A stretch of DNA of 64,000 nucleotides from Muscardinus avellanarius (taxonomy: Eukaryota; Chordata; Mammalia; Rodentia; Gliridae): positions 24,001,292 to 24,065,291 of the forward strand of contig OY726572.1 of NCBI GenBank assembly GCA_963383645.1, read 5' to 3'. Both the position numbers and the translations under genes were made by a program. A model generated the notes under the pieces. The model was not told where the DNA came from. It worked only from the letters and a program-made list of their open reading frames with translations, and ran no database searches. Numbering within the stretch: the stretch's first letter is position 1; every line of letters starts with the position of its first letter. Shown piece after piece: positions 54,940-64,000 of the stretch.

Positions 54940-55090
54940 AGTCCTAGTCTGGAGAACCACCTCTCCTATTGACAATCTTTGAAGCCATGGTAAGGTTGCT
55001 TAACTTCTCTGGGATTCCCTTAGCTCCCTTGAACTGCCGACTATACAGAAAGATGCTTGTTTGGTATCTCTTCTAGTGTTGTAACATTTG
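54940..55090 (+). mobile_element. MIR SINE, diverged
   Basis: 'gaagtcctagtctggagaaccacctctcctattgac ... gtaaggttgcttaacttctctggg' resembles the MIR core. Confidence 0.45.
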
Positions 55091-55110
55091 AGTTAATAGA
55101 TATATCCTGC

Positions 55111-55502
55111 TATAGTTTGGATCCAAGCTTGATCCCCTATTTGGTACTATGAGAAAGTGATGGACACTTTAAGAGGTGGGGTCAAGTGGGAGGTCTTTAG
55201 TAAGGGGTGGTATTCCTTAGAGAGGGGATTGAGAAATCTTGGTCTCTCCCCTGCCTGCATCCTTTCTTTCACTTCCTGCCATGAGGTGAGTAGTTTTCCT
55301 CCACCACACATTGCTAGCAAGATACGCTGCCTCATCACAGGCTCGATGCAATGAGGTTAATTGATAATTATAAATTATCATTATCATTACTTTAATATTA
55401 TCATTATTTTGGCTCCAAAACTGTGAGCCAAAATACCTTTATCTCTTTATAAGTTGATCTATCTCACATATTTGCCATAATGACAGAAAGCTGACTAACA
55501 CA
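55111..55502 (+). mobile_element. ERVL-MaLR solitary LTR, MST/MLT-like
   Basis: 'tgctatagtttggatccaagcttgatccccta', 'ggacactttaagaggtggggtcaagtgggaggtctttag', 'cttcctgccatgaggtgagtagttttcctccaccacacattgc', 'ctgcctcatcacaggctcgatgcaatgagg', 'aaaactgtgagccaaaatacc', 'tgacagaaagctgactaacaca' are successive LTR segments with intact-looking TG...CA ends. No internal region is attached. Confidence 0.8.
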
Positions 55503-58025
55503 CATTCTTTCTCAGACAAATGTCAAGTATTTTCCAGATACTACTGAATATAACCCTTCAAGAAAGACAGTAGTTGCCTGGAATAGCCTTGCTAAAAACA
55601 AGAGAACTAAAACTACAAAAGTGTTTGAATAAAACACCTACACAGGTCAACCTGGCCTTAAAGAATATGAACATATTTTAGAGGCATGTGTTATATGCAA
55701 GTTCAATGAATGCCATTTTGTTTAGCATGCATATTAATGCTGGCATATTTACTTTCTAGGGTAGATTAAGTGATATAAATTTTCTTAATTATGTGTGCTG
55801 CATAATACATAACACACATAGATAATATTTATTACACACTCACACCCAGAACAGACTGAGATAAAAAGGCTCATAAACTATACTGAAGCAGAAACCATAA
55901 GTTTAATCCCCTCTTTAAGCCAGTTTAAGCTACTGTTTAGCGGTCGTGGTTTTTAAATTTCTTATATTTTATTCAAAATTATAAAGTTTTCAGAAAAGGA
56001 AGAAAAAAAATAGATTAGGAAAGGCCTCATTATCTCAAGCCAACCCATATATCTCTCTGGGTCTTCAGAACTGTCCTCCCTCCCCTCCTCTCCACTTGAT
56101 AAGAGACTGTGCCCTTCAAGTCCTCATTTTAATGCCCAGCCAGTGCTTTAAAACTGTGGTTTCCTCTCTCCTCCCACCTCCCTAGCACTCACCTGTAGGT
56201 GGTTAAAGGGAGTGATTGGGGCTCTCTAATCCTACTCAAACAAAAGAGTTAGTGACTGAAGGGGAGATTTTCAGTTTCTCTGGGAACAATGCTACTTAAT
56301 GAAATAAGTGTTGCTTTTAGATCTTGTAGCAAATCAGTAGATGAGAGTCCCTGTCAGGAAAGTGTGTAATACTGATGAAATCAGTCCCTCCAAGATTGGG
56401 CTCCTCAGTCTCGGGAGGGTGGGCTGAGGAGACAGAGGGGCATCTCCATGGTGAGTTGTGAGTCTACTGTGACTTAGGACCTGGCCTGATCACAAAACAT
56501 GGTCACACACTTTATTTCAGCAGTCTTTTAAGGGGGGGTAAGAATTCTAACTACTATGTTGTATACCAACAACTGACATTTAAAGAGGAAGTGAATCATC
56601 TAGAGTCTCGGGACTGAAACAATACCCAAAATATTAAACAAATAAGCAAACTGTCCCGCAAGCCTACCATACTAACCAACCCATCTTTGCATACATAATG
56701 ATCTGGACTTGACATTTCTGAGGATTCACTCTAGCTCAATGCACATTTACCTGGAATGTATTCATTTTTAATTTATGTATGAATGCGTATATTTGTATTT
56801 ATTTGAGGATCTTGGTCTTTATAAAATAAATTGTTAATATAAGCAATGTTATCAGTCTCTTAGAGGTACTCTTCTTCCCTCCATCTTTCTCTTCTGATCT
56901 ATTGTACTTTATTTTCTTTTCCCCATGCTCATTTGGCCTCATCTCTCCTCTCCTAGCTCTGTCCTTATCCCTGTTCTCTGCCCTAGTATGGCCCTGTCTT
57001 ACACATCCCCTTTTTAGTACCATTTGCTAGAATCTGTCTTTAAAAGCACCGTTACTCCCTTTTGGGGATATAAATTTTTTTAAAATCCTGTAATGTACAA
57101 AATTTGGGGAAGAAGCTCTCACCTTAGAAAACAAGTCCCCAGAGCGTGTAGAAAATAGAGGCATGGGGAATCTTCCCAGAGGGGTCCTTCTAGGGCTAGG
57201 ACCCAACTGGGTCTCTGCTCAGGGACTAGCAGAAATGCTCGCTGCCTGATAGTCTGATTAAATCCTGGTTCAGAAGGTACAATGCCAACTAAATAAGGAG
57301 AGTATGGAGACTGATCCTGAACACAAGGAAGAAACATTTAAAAGCCTGAGTTATCTGGGCCAAATTTGTTTAGAGGAGTTAGATACAAATAGCCCAAGAA
57401 GGATGGCCAAGGCAGGTGGTCAGCTCTAGGGAGGATTCAGCTGCTCCCTCTCGGGGCCTCTTTTATCTGAAAGTCACCAGTGGGAGTGGGAGCAGGGCCA
57501 CCCTCTAAATGCCAGCCACCCAGCCCTGTCAACCCACACGCTTAACTCTGCTTTCTCTTTTCCTTTCCAAAAAAGGGAGTGGTGGAGATGGAGAACAATA
57601 AGGGAGCTACACAGGAGGAAAGACAACAGAATAGAGTGGGAAGAAGAATGGGTAGAGGAAGGCAGACAGGCAAGAAGCCAGAGAAGGCTGGGCCTTCCTT
57701 CTAGTTGAGAGTGTGCACAGCTATCCCAGAGTACACTCCTTTCTTCCATTTGGGATCTTCTGGATTTGCATTCTTTTCTGTAATTCGTGGCTCTTCCTGA
57801 ATATGATTAACCAATTCTGAGGCACTGTCTTTGCCACAAAAGCTGAGGAGAAGTCAGCTACACACTACCCTCATGGAAACTGCAGCGCTCTCCCTACTCC
57901 TCATCGGCTCGCATTCCCCATGAAGTGCTGATGCCGGATGTCTTCCTGGGCAGTCAAATACGCTGGCTGATCTGCCACTCTTCTATGGCTCCTCACAACA
58001 GAGTTATGGAAAGAGATTGAAGACA
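55503..58025. other. Unassigned single-copy sequence
   Basis: The longest stretch without recognised repeats in the window (2.5 kb). Composition shifts from AT-rich (55640-56030) to mixed (56040-56470) to AT-rich and then GC-richer (57120-57770). Minus-strand open frames of 72-91 codons at 56799-57749 show no family signature. I see no exon I can defend. Confidence 0.35.
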
Positions 58026-58029
58026 CTGA

Positions 58030-58215
58030 GATTTGTGGAGTGTTAAGTGTTATTCTAGGGATCTTATATACACTGACTCACTCAAATCTCACCATAGTTC
58101 TACAACACAGCTTTATTATTCCTGTTTTATACATGATAAAGCCAAGATTCTGATAAGTACCTTGACAAAGTCATCGTTTCACAGAACAGAGTTAGAAGGA
58201 TATGACTTCACTTCT
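58030..58215 (-). mobile_element. MIR SINE
   Basis: 'ttctagggatcttatatacactgactcactcaaatctcaccatagttctac', 'ctgttttatacatgataaagccaagattctg' and 'acagagttagaaggatatgac' follow the inverted MIR. Confidence 0.7.
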
Positions 58216-58499
58216 CCAGTTCATCATGACAAAATTCCAATCCCCCATATATTTAGGAGCTGGTTAATAAGCCTGAAGACGAGAAGAGAGAGGCCTAACT
58301 TTGTGATAATCCTGTGGTTGACATAGGCTCAGGATCTACCATACTGTCTGGTTCATTACATTTTCTCTGAATGAATGAATCAATGCTTCCACTTCTATGA
58401 TTGGGATAAGAATACTTTATGGCAATGTGTGAGGACACATGAGTGTGAAATCACTTTGAATTCTAACAAGTCAAAGAACAGTGACTGTTTGGTCTCTTA

Positions 58500-58720
58500 A
58501 GTGCTCTTCTAAGACCTTGCCAGGTATTAATCACTTAATCCCCACAACCCTAAAAGGTAGGACCCCATATTTGTATTGCACAGATGAAAGATAAAGTGAC
58601 CCTATATGCCCAATACTTTAAAAGAAAGATAAGGAACTTTCAAAAGGTTATAAAATGAGTAAGTATGAAGGCAAGATTTCAACTACTCGAGCAGTCTGAC
58701 TCCATGACCCTTGTAACTAC
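58500..58720 (-). mobile_element. MIR SINE
   Basis: 'aatcacttaatccccacaaccctaaaaggtaggacc', 'tgcacagatgaaagataaagtgacc' and 'gatttcaactactcgagcagtctgactccatgacc' match nearly the full inverted MIR. Confidence 0.75.
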
Positions 58721-58898
58721 TTTTTGTATTACACTTATGCACTTACTGAAATGGGTGGTCTCTTTCATTTAGAACTTACATAGCAGAAAACTCCTTCCCC
58801 AGAGAGGTCAACATAAGAAATATCCATATCTGTTGAGCTCTCGCATATTTAGCATACTATATCTTTATTTGTTTGATTGTGTTTTTGGATTTTTTGGG

Positions 58899-59104
58899 GG
58901 GGAGCTTGGGACTGGAGATTAAACCCAAGGGCTTTTTACCTCTGAGCTACACCCCCACCTGGAATTTTTATTCCTTATTTTGAAACAGGGTCTCACTAAG
59001 TTGTGGAGGGCTTCACTAAGTAGCTGAGGCTGGCTGCGAATCTGAATCCTTCTGTCTCAGCCTTCCAAGTACTGGGAATATAAGCATGCTCCACCACTCC
59101 CGGC
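58899..59104 (-). mobile_element. B1-dID SINE, long type
   Basis: 'gggactggagattaaacccaagggctttttacctctgagctacacccccacc' is the inverted ID half. 'tctcactaagttgtggagggcttcactaagtagctgaggctggctgcg ... ccaccactcccggc' is the inverted B1 half. Confidence 0.92.
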
Positions 59105-59127
59105 GTTCATTATCTTTCATCAATAAC

Positions 59128-59217
59128 TTATATATATATAATATATCTAATATACATATATATTTTATATATATGCATATATATAGAGAGAAAGATAGAT
59201 AGATATAGATATATATC
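59128..59217 (+). repeat. (TA)n/(GATA)n low-complexity repeat
   Basis: Imperfect TA repeats pass into 'agagagaaagatagatagatatagatatatat'. It lies just after the 5' end of the SINE, so it is not a SINE tail. Confidence 0.9.
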
Positions 59218-59778
59218 CCCAAAGTCAACTAGGGCCTGCCTCCCTGATCTTTGAGGTCTAGATGAGTTTGAACCTCCAATTCTACACCTGTGGGAATCTA
59301 AAATTCTCATTAACATTTTCAGAATCTCCAGGTGCTCATGGCTACTTCCAACTTCAAATTCCTAGAATGTCTCATTTGTGTCAATTTTATCTGTGTTTCA
59401 TAACAAGTTGGTCGAGAAGTGACACATGGCCCCTACCTTGAACTCCTCCATAACAGAGTACTTACACAAGGGATCTGTGTGTTTACTATAAGACTTGTGG
59501 TGGTAGAGGTAAATCAATAAATATAGAAAAGAAATATCAGAGGAATGCAAACAACTCCAAAATAAATGTCCCTTTAGCAAGGAACTATCAAAGATGGCTT
59601 CACTGGTCCCTCTTCTATCTTTTCTTTCAAGAAATATCCTCTTATTATTTTCATGAAGAAATATGGGCAGACATGGCTTCAACTCTGCCATATGTAAGCA
59701 ATTTGTATGAAGGGGTTTTACCAAAAATAGTCTCCTCCCAAGAGAAATTTGTATGCTCTTTTTTAATATAATTGTATG
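59218..59778. other. Unassigned sequence with the longest open frame of the window
   Basis: A minus-strand frame of 174 codons runs 59398-59922 but extends into the L2 fragment that follows. Its translation is rich in K, L, H and S with no recognised motif, signal or domain. I do not call a gene. Confidence 0.35.
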
Positions 59779-59779
59779 C

Positions 59780-59945
59780 ACTTTTATAATATAATTTTCA
59801 ACCTTTGCTATATATTTGTGCCTTGTCGTTCTGATGAAAGTACAAGCAACTTGGAACAAATGCCATATCTTTCTCTTCTTTGTCTTTCCCTCTAGAGTGG
59901 CCAGTAGAAAGTAGATACTCAAGAACTGTTTGGTGACTGACTAGC
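59780..59945 (+). mobile_element. L2 LINE 3' end fragment
   Basis: 'tatatttgtgccttgtcg' and the terminus 'ctctagagtggccagtagaaagtagatactcaagaactgtttggtgactgac' follow the L2 3' end. Confidence 0.5.
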
Positions 59946-61432
59946 ACCTAGAGACTGAGTCACACACTGACTCATAGCTAAATTGAACTACCAGACTAAC
60001 ACTGCCTCCACTGAGCACACTCTTTAAACAACACTGACTTCTCATAAACCTGTGTTCAACTGCCACTATATTTTCCTAAAGGGCAATTCATAAATCAGGG
60101 CAGATTACAGTAAGGACCTAATTTCCCCATTGAAACTCATACTATTCATCTTCCCAAGCAACCATAAAACATAATTCCAAAATGACCTAGTGATTATGTC
60201 TTGGAGACACTGAAAAAGGTTTAAGTAAAAATGTCTGTCTTGATTGCACTGACACACATTCTTTCATGAAGTCACACTTTTATTAATCACTTCAGGTGAG
60301 TTAATGTAAACATAATCAGTTCAATGCTTTAAAGGAAAAAACTCAAAGAAAATTCTTGATCCGAAAATGATTATTCTTCCTCCCTTGTTTCTTTCCATCC
60401 TCCTTCTCCTGCCTTCCTTCTCTCACCAACTTTTACCCAAGAAAGAATATAAGCAGTGATGACGTCTGCAACATCCTGAAGCAATTTGCCTCAATTGAGT
60501 CTAACCTCATGAGGATCACTTCAAGAGGACCGGATTGTGTTTTGGGTGACTAACCATTATGTTACATATCTAAGATGTAATGACTCTCTTCTAAAAACAG
60601 GGAACAAATCAATGAAGGTCTTTAACTAGTTTTCATTCTCTTCTGCTCAATGTTTAAAAGAACACAGAGAACAAAAATTTAACATTGGATATCAGAAGTT
60701 GTAAAGGGTTAGACTTTGTTCCATGTAACTATGCATAAAAGTCTAGTAGGTCTAGTCTACAACCTAATATGTTTAAGGTCGGGATATTTATGATGTGTTT
60801 CTCCAGTGTTTGCCTATTTTATCAAGGAGAAAAATAAAGAAATATTTGGCCCCATTTTGAAACCAAAAGAGGGACTTGGGAAAGCCCTGACTTGTTATGT
60901 GGAAATATAACCAAATGAGAGGAGGGAAGGTGAGGAGCATGATCTTGTTAGGAAACCCCAATTTCCTGGTTCCTCACTTATTTCTTCCTGATTGTATATC
61001 TTTCCCAATTCTTCCCCAGGTAAGCCTTCCAAAATGTTCATCCCATAATGTCCTTAAAAGGGTTTTTATTGCCAATGTCTATGTGAAAAGACCTTGGGTT
61101 CAGACTGTTAACACCTCACTTCTATAAGCACAAGTAGTGATGAGAATGCCATTCTAATCATAGATCAGAGGCAAGATTTGCACAGGCCTGCTCCAGAAAC
61201 TTTCTGGGGATTGTTAAAATCCAACCTCTCAATCTGCTTTCTTTGTGCCTGGCTTCATTTCTGAGATAATGGCATTACCAAGTGGCCACTTGCTCCAAAC
61301 ATGCAATTCAGTTACTATTGATCCTCTTTTCTTCAGCTGCAAAGCAGACTTCGGGTTCATAGCCTTTTTCCTACTCCTATTTTTCCTATTCTCTATTCTA
61401 TTTGAGAATAGCTTTGGGTCTTTATCTGTCAC
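59946..61432. other. Unassigned single-copy sequence
   Basis: No repeat, exon or RNA gene recognised. Confidence 0.35.
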
Positions 61433-61434
61433 TT

Positions 61435-61670
61435 GAGTAGTCTCTTACCTGGTCTTCTCCTCACATTCTTCCTCTGTCACCATCAGAGAGATCTTGATAA
61501 GGCAAGATCTGGCCAAGTTGCTTCTTTTTATATAAACCCAATAATAATTTCTTATGTCTGCCCAATAAAGTTTAGATTCTTAAAGTTCTCCAGCACAGCT
61601 GATTCTAAACTTGTCTTTACATCCTCATGTCTCTCCACAACCCCACTCCTTCTTTGCTCAAGCCCTTGTT
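61435..61670 (+). mobile_element. L2 LINE ORF2 fragment
   Basis: 'agtctcttacctggtcttctcctcaca', '...agagagatcttgataaggcaagatctggccaagttgc', 'cccaataaagtttagattcttaaagttctcc', 'tctccacaaccccactcc' match the order of L2 ORF2 C-terminal segments. The 3' continuation is at 62160-62425. Confidence 0.65.
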
Positions 61671-61719
61671 CATTGGCAAAGGGAGCATAATGGTTTCTAC
61701 CTATTGGATCTTTATGCTC

Positions 61720-61875
61720 AGCATTGTGCTGTGCTATGTAGAGACAATCGTCCACTTCATCCTTATGACAGCACTTAGGCTTGAGATAGTTACTATTATA
61801 GTATTATAGTATAGTATTATATGATTACAGATCATTTACAGAGGTTCAGAACTTGTCTAAGGCTGCCCACTAGTT
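61720..61875 (-). mobile_element. MIR SINE
   Basis: 'cagcattgtgctgtgctatgtagagac', 'gtccacttcatccttatgacagcac' and 'atttacagaggttcagaacttgtctaaggctgccc' follow the inverted MIR. A local 'tagtattata' slippage repeat splits it. Confidence 0.6.
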
Positions 61876-61929
61876 TCTACCCTCTGGATAAATAACTCTT
61901 TTTCCCATCCTATATAAAAATTCTGCCCA

Positions 61930-62146
61930 TGCCGGGCATGGTGGCACACACTTGTAATCCTCACAATTGGGAGGTTGAGACAGGAGGATCGCACAGGTTC
62001 AAAGCCAGCCTCAGCTACTTAGTGAGGCTCTCAGCAACTTAGTGAGACCCTCTTTCCAAATAAAACACAAAATAGGTCTGGGAGTATAGCCCAGAGGTAG
62101 AAATCCCCTGGGTTCCATCCCCAGTACCACCAAAAAATAAAAAAAT
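61930..62146 (+). mobile_element. B1-dID SINE, mosaic type
   Basis: Young-type head 'tgccgggcatggtggcacacacttgtaatcc' and 'aggatcgcacaggttcaaagccagcc', but with the long 'tcagctacttagtgaggctctcagcaacttagtgag' segment and an ID half with canonical 'ccctgggttccatccccag'. A perfect 13-bp duplication, aaaattctgccca, lies at 61917-61929 and 62147-62159. Confidence 0.95.
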
Positions 62147-62159
62147 AAAATTCTGCCCA

Positions 62160-62425
62160 CCTGTTATGCCCCTGGTTAAATATCATGTCCTCTTTGAAGA
62201 ACCTCAAGAACCCCTGAATTTTCCAACCTCACTCATCCTCCTCCTCCTTTCATTGGAATGTTGTTTAGAATGAATTCCAGCAATGATCACTGTGCCAGTT
62301 TAATGTGTCTATTACCTACTCTAGTCGATAAACTGTCTTTCCATCTTATATATTTGTAATATTCTTTTTCCTTTATGTCCCCCATGATCCTGTAACACAG
62401 TAGGTGATCAATGATTGTAGCATGA
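62160..62425 (+). mobile_element. L2 LINE 3' end
   Basis: 'taaatatcatgtcctctttgaagaacc', 'tctagtcgataaactgtctttcc', 'gtcccccatgatcctgtaacacagtaggtgatcaatgattg' follow the last part of L2. Confidence 0.55.
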
Positions 62426-62938
62426 AATTCTGGGCTCTAAGGTGCTGGAGGGCTTCAAGGTGTTGAGGTGTGGGAGTGTCCATGTGTCGTGCAGGACAAA
62501 GGTATGGTGGCCAGATTATGTAGGGCTCTTAGTTATAGCCGTTATATCTACTTTATGTCTTAGAATTAGAGCTGAATTTAATTCTGGGCCTGCTTGACAG
62601 GCCTGTATCAACAGGGTTTCTCCTGGGACCCAAAATGAGGCTACTGATGGGACTGGAAACTAGGTAGACTTGCTAGCTTTCAAGGATTTCTTTTTTTTTT
62701 TTCATTAAAGTTTACAGATAAAATATACTATGAATTTCACTCACGTAAGAACAGCCTTCTCTTCTTCCTGAGAAGTAATGAAATAATTAAATAGCTCTGA
62801 CCCTGCCCCCAAATCCCTGCCCCACCTTTCCCCACTCGGACACGTCACCACTTCTCATTCCCTCTGCAGTCCCACTACGGAGCCGAAGTTCACGCAACAG
62901 TGCTCATCTCTAGGCCATTTCCAATTAATTTCCTGAGT
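62426..62938. other. Unassigned single-copy sequence
   Basis: Includes a poly(T) run at 62692-62702. Nothing else recognised. Confidence 0.35.
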
Positions 62939-62939
62939 A

Positions 62940-63180
62940 AAATTTCATGAGACACTATCAAACCTTTTGCTAAAATCAAGATATATTACATCTACTCTAT
63001 TCCCTTAGTCTACTAATCAAAAAAGCAATCAACTTTGTCTGGCATGATTTGTTCTTTTAAAACCCTTAATGCTTATTGCTCATAATTCTATTATCCCAGA
63101 TAGTATTTTTTTCTCTTAATATTTGTTCCACTATATTAACTGGGATTGAATTACTAGATGGTCGTTTCTAGGATCCCTTT
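62940..63180. mobile_element. Possible ancient CR1/L3-type LINE fossil
   Basis: 'caaaccttttgctaaaatcaagatatattacatctactctattcccttagtctactaatcaaaaaagcaatcaac', 'ctggcatgatttgttctttt' and 'ttactagatggtcgtttctaggatcc' resemble, in the same order, a coding segment seen in amniote CR1/L3 elements. Recognition is from memory; orientation and family are not secured. Confidence 0.4.
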
Positions 63181-63402
63181 GTTCCCCTCTCGCTGCTGCT
63201 ACCTAATTGAAACTACCAGCAAAATACTATTTCCTTATTCTATTGAATCACAGAAGACTAAGAAAGGGGCTTCCACAAATCACTTGGTCAATGTCTGTTT
63301 CTTCTCTAGGCTCTGATCACCTTCCCAAACCATTCCAATCCACTACCCATTATCCAATATCTCCCAAACATGAGATTCTGAGGCCTCTTTTCATAACTGC
63401 AT

Positions 63403-63428
63403 TCAAGCGTGCACCACCATGCCCAGCA
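63403..63428 (-). mobile_element. SINE 5'-end scrap
   Basis: 'aagcgtgcaccaccatgcccagc' equals the inverted first 25 bases of a B1-dID left monomer, with no remaining body. It is either a deletion remnant or chance. Confidence 0.5.
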
Positions 63429-63493
63429 AATAAAGATATTTTAAAATGTTATATTTGTTTTTCTCTAGTTTAAAGTTAAGAAAGAAATAATGA

Positions 63494-63684
63494 GCCAGGC
63501 GTGGTGGTGCAAGCTTGTAATCCCCACGCTTGGGAGGTGGAGACAGGAGGATCGCACAGGTTCAAAGCCAGCCTCACTGGCTTAAGAGACCCTGTTTCCA
63601 AATAAAAAGTATAAAATAAGCCTGGGAGTGTAGCCTGGAGTTAGAAGGGTTTCCAGGAACTCCAGTACCACCAAATAAATAAAT
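63494..63684 (+). mobile_element. B1-dID SINE, young type
   Basis: Complete copy from 'gccaggcgtggtggtgcaagc' through 'cactggcttaagagaccctgtttcc' and the ID half 'gtgtagcctggagttagaagggtttccaggaactccagtaccacc' to an AAAT tail. Perfect 9-bp duplication aaataatga at 63485-63493 and 63685-63693. Confidence 0.95.
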
Positions 63685-63693
63685 AAATAATGA

Positions 63694-64000
63694 AAATTTA
63701 AATGATGCAAAAATATATTTTTCTTCTGGAACCCTCAGCTAAAATTTTCTCTGGAATTAACTGAAAATAATGGTTTGATATATATGCCATATCTAAATAT
63801 TATATATAAGCCCCAAATAGGATATAATATGCATATAGTTTTGCAATTTATATTTTCACTTGTATATGTGTGTGTGTGTACTTTTATAATTACATTTACC
63901 ATATCTAAAACCTAATTCATCCAGTCTCCTGTTGATAGCAGTTTCCAACTTTTTAAAATTCTAAATAATAATTGCATGTGGCCAAATGACATGAAAGTCA
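63694..64000. other. Unassigned AT-rich sequence
   Basis: AT-rich with a short GT patch at 63867-63879. No recognised element. Confidence 0.35.

Noticed and set aside
59398..59922. Minus-strand open frame of 174 codons, the longest non-repeat frame in the window
   Set aside because: It overlaps an L2 3' end and has no recognisable domain, signal or compositional bias of coding DNA. A frame of this length is expected by chance in 64 kb of AT-rich DNA searched in six frames.

Overview
This is nuclear DNA from a placental mammal, most probably a squirrel-family rodent (Sciuridae: ground squirrel, marmot or tree squirrel). The evidence is the repeat content. The window holds about two dozen copies of a dimeric SINE whose left half is a 7SL-derived B1 and whose right half is a tRNA-like ID module. 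This B1-dID design is known from squirrels, dormice and mountain beaver. It sits on a background of MIR, L2, hAT-Charlie (MER1- and MER5-type), MLT1-type ERVL-MaLR LTRs and L1 that all placental mammals share. The family assignment is an inference from repeat structure; I could not run a search.

I found no exon of a functional protein-coding gene, no true tRNA, rRNA or snRNA gene, and no CRISPR or prokaryotic feature. Every open frame is short. The longer ones either read through SINEs or microsatellites, or belong to fossil L1 ORF1, or show no recognisable protein. The window is best read as intergenic or deep-intronic sequence.

Layout. 1-9 kb: single-copy DNA with B1-dID copies, a MER1-like transposon broken by two later insertions (5428-6056), an MLT1 LTR (6808-7205) and a second MER1-like piece (8295-8490). 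9-20 kb: an L2 fossil (9060-9892), a small L1 ORF2 piece between perfect 16-bp repeats (10650-10817), a SINE cluster (16262-17077) and two more SINEs. 20-36 kb: an MLT1 LTR on the minus strand, several MIRs, an L1 3' end, another MLT1 LTR, an L2 on the minus strand and a pair of MER5-type elements, with repeat-poor islands between them. 36-40 kb: an L2 split by a composite L1 block that includes a 5'-inverted (twin-primed) L1 ORF1 pseudogene. 41.3-41.9 kb: an unusual SINE with three head-to-tail B1 units of exactly 140 bp plus an ID half, all within one target-site duplication. 42.5-46 kb: a long L2 copy and an old L1. 46-64 kb: single-copy DNA, SINEs with microsatellite tails, MIRs, an MST/MLT-type LTR, L2 pieces and a possible CR1/L3-type fossil near 63 kb.

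No genes here act together. The history is successive retrotransposition, and nested insertions give relative ages: L2, MIR and MER1 are oldest, then L1 and MLT1, then the B1-dID SINEs. The most notable items are the multimeric SINE, the composite SINE at 4559-4944, the twin-primed L1, the poly(A)-less L1 fragment, a SINE subfamily that appears to have traded one Pol III B box for another, and a few repeat-free islands that may be conserved regulatory DNA (inference only).
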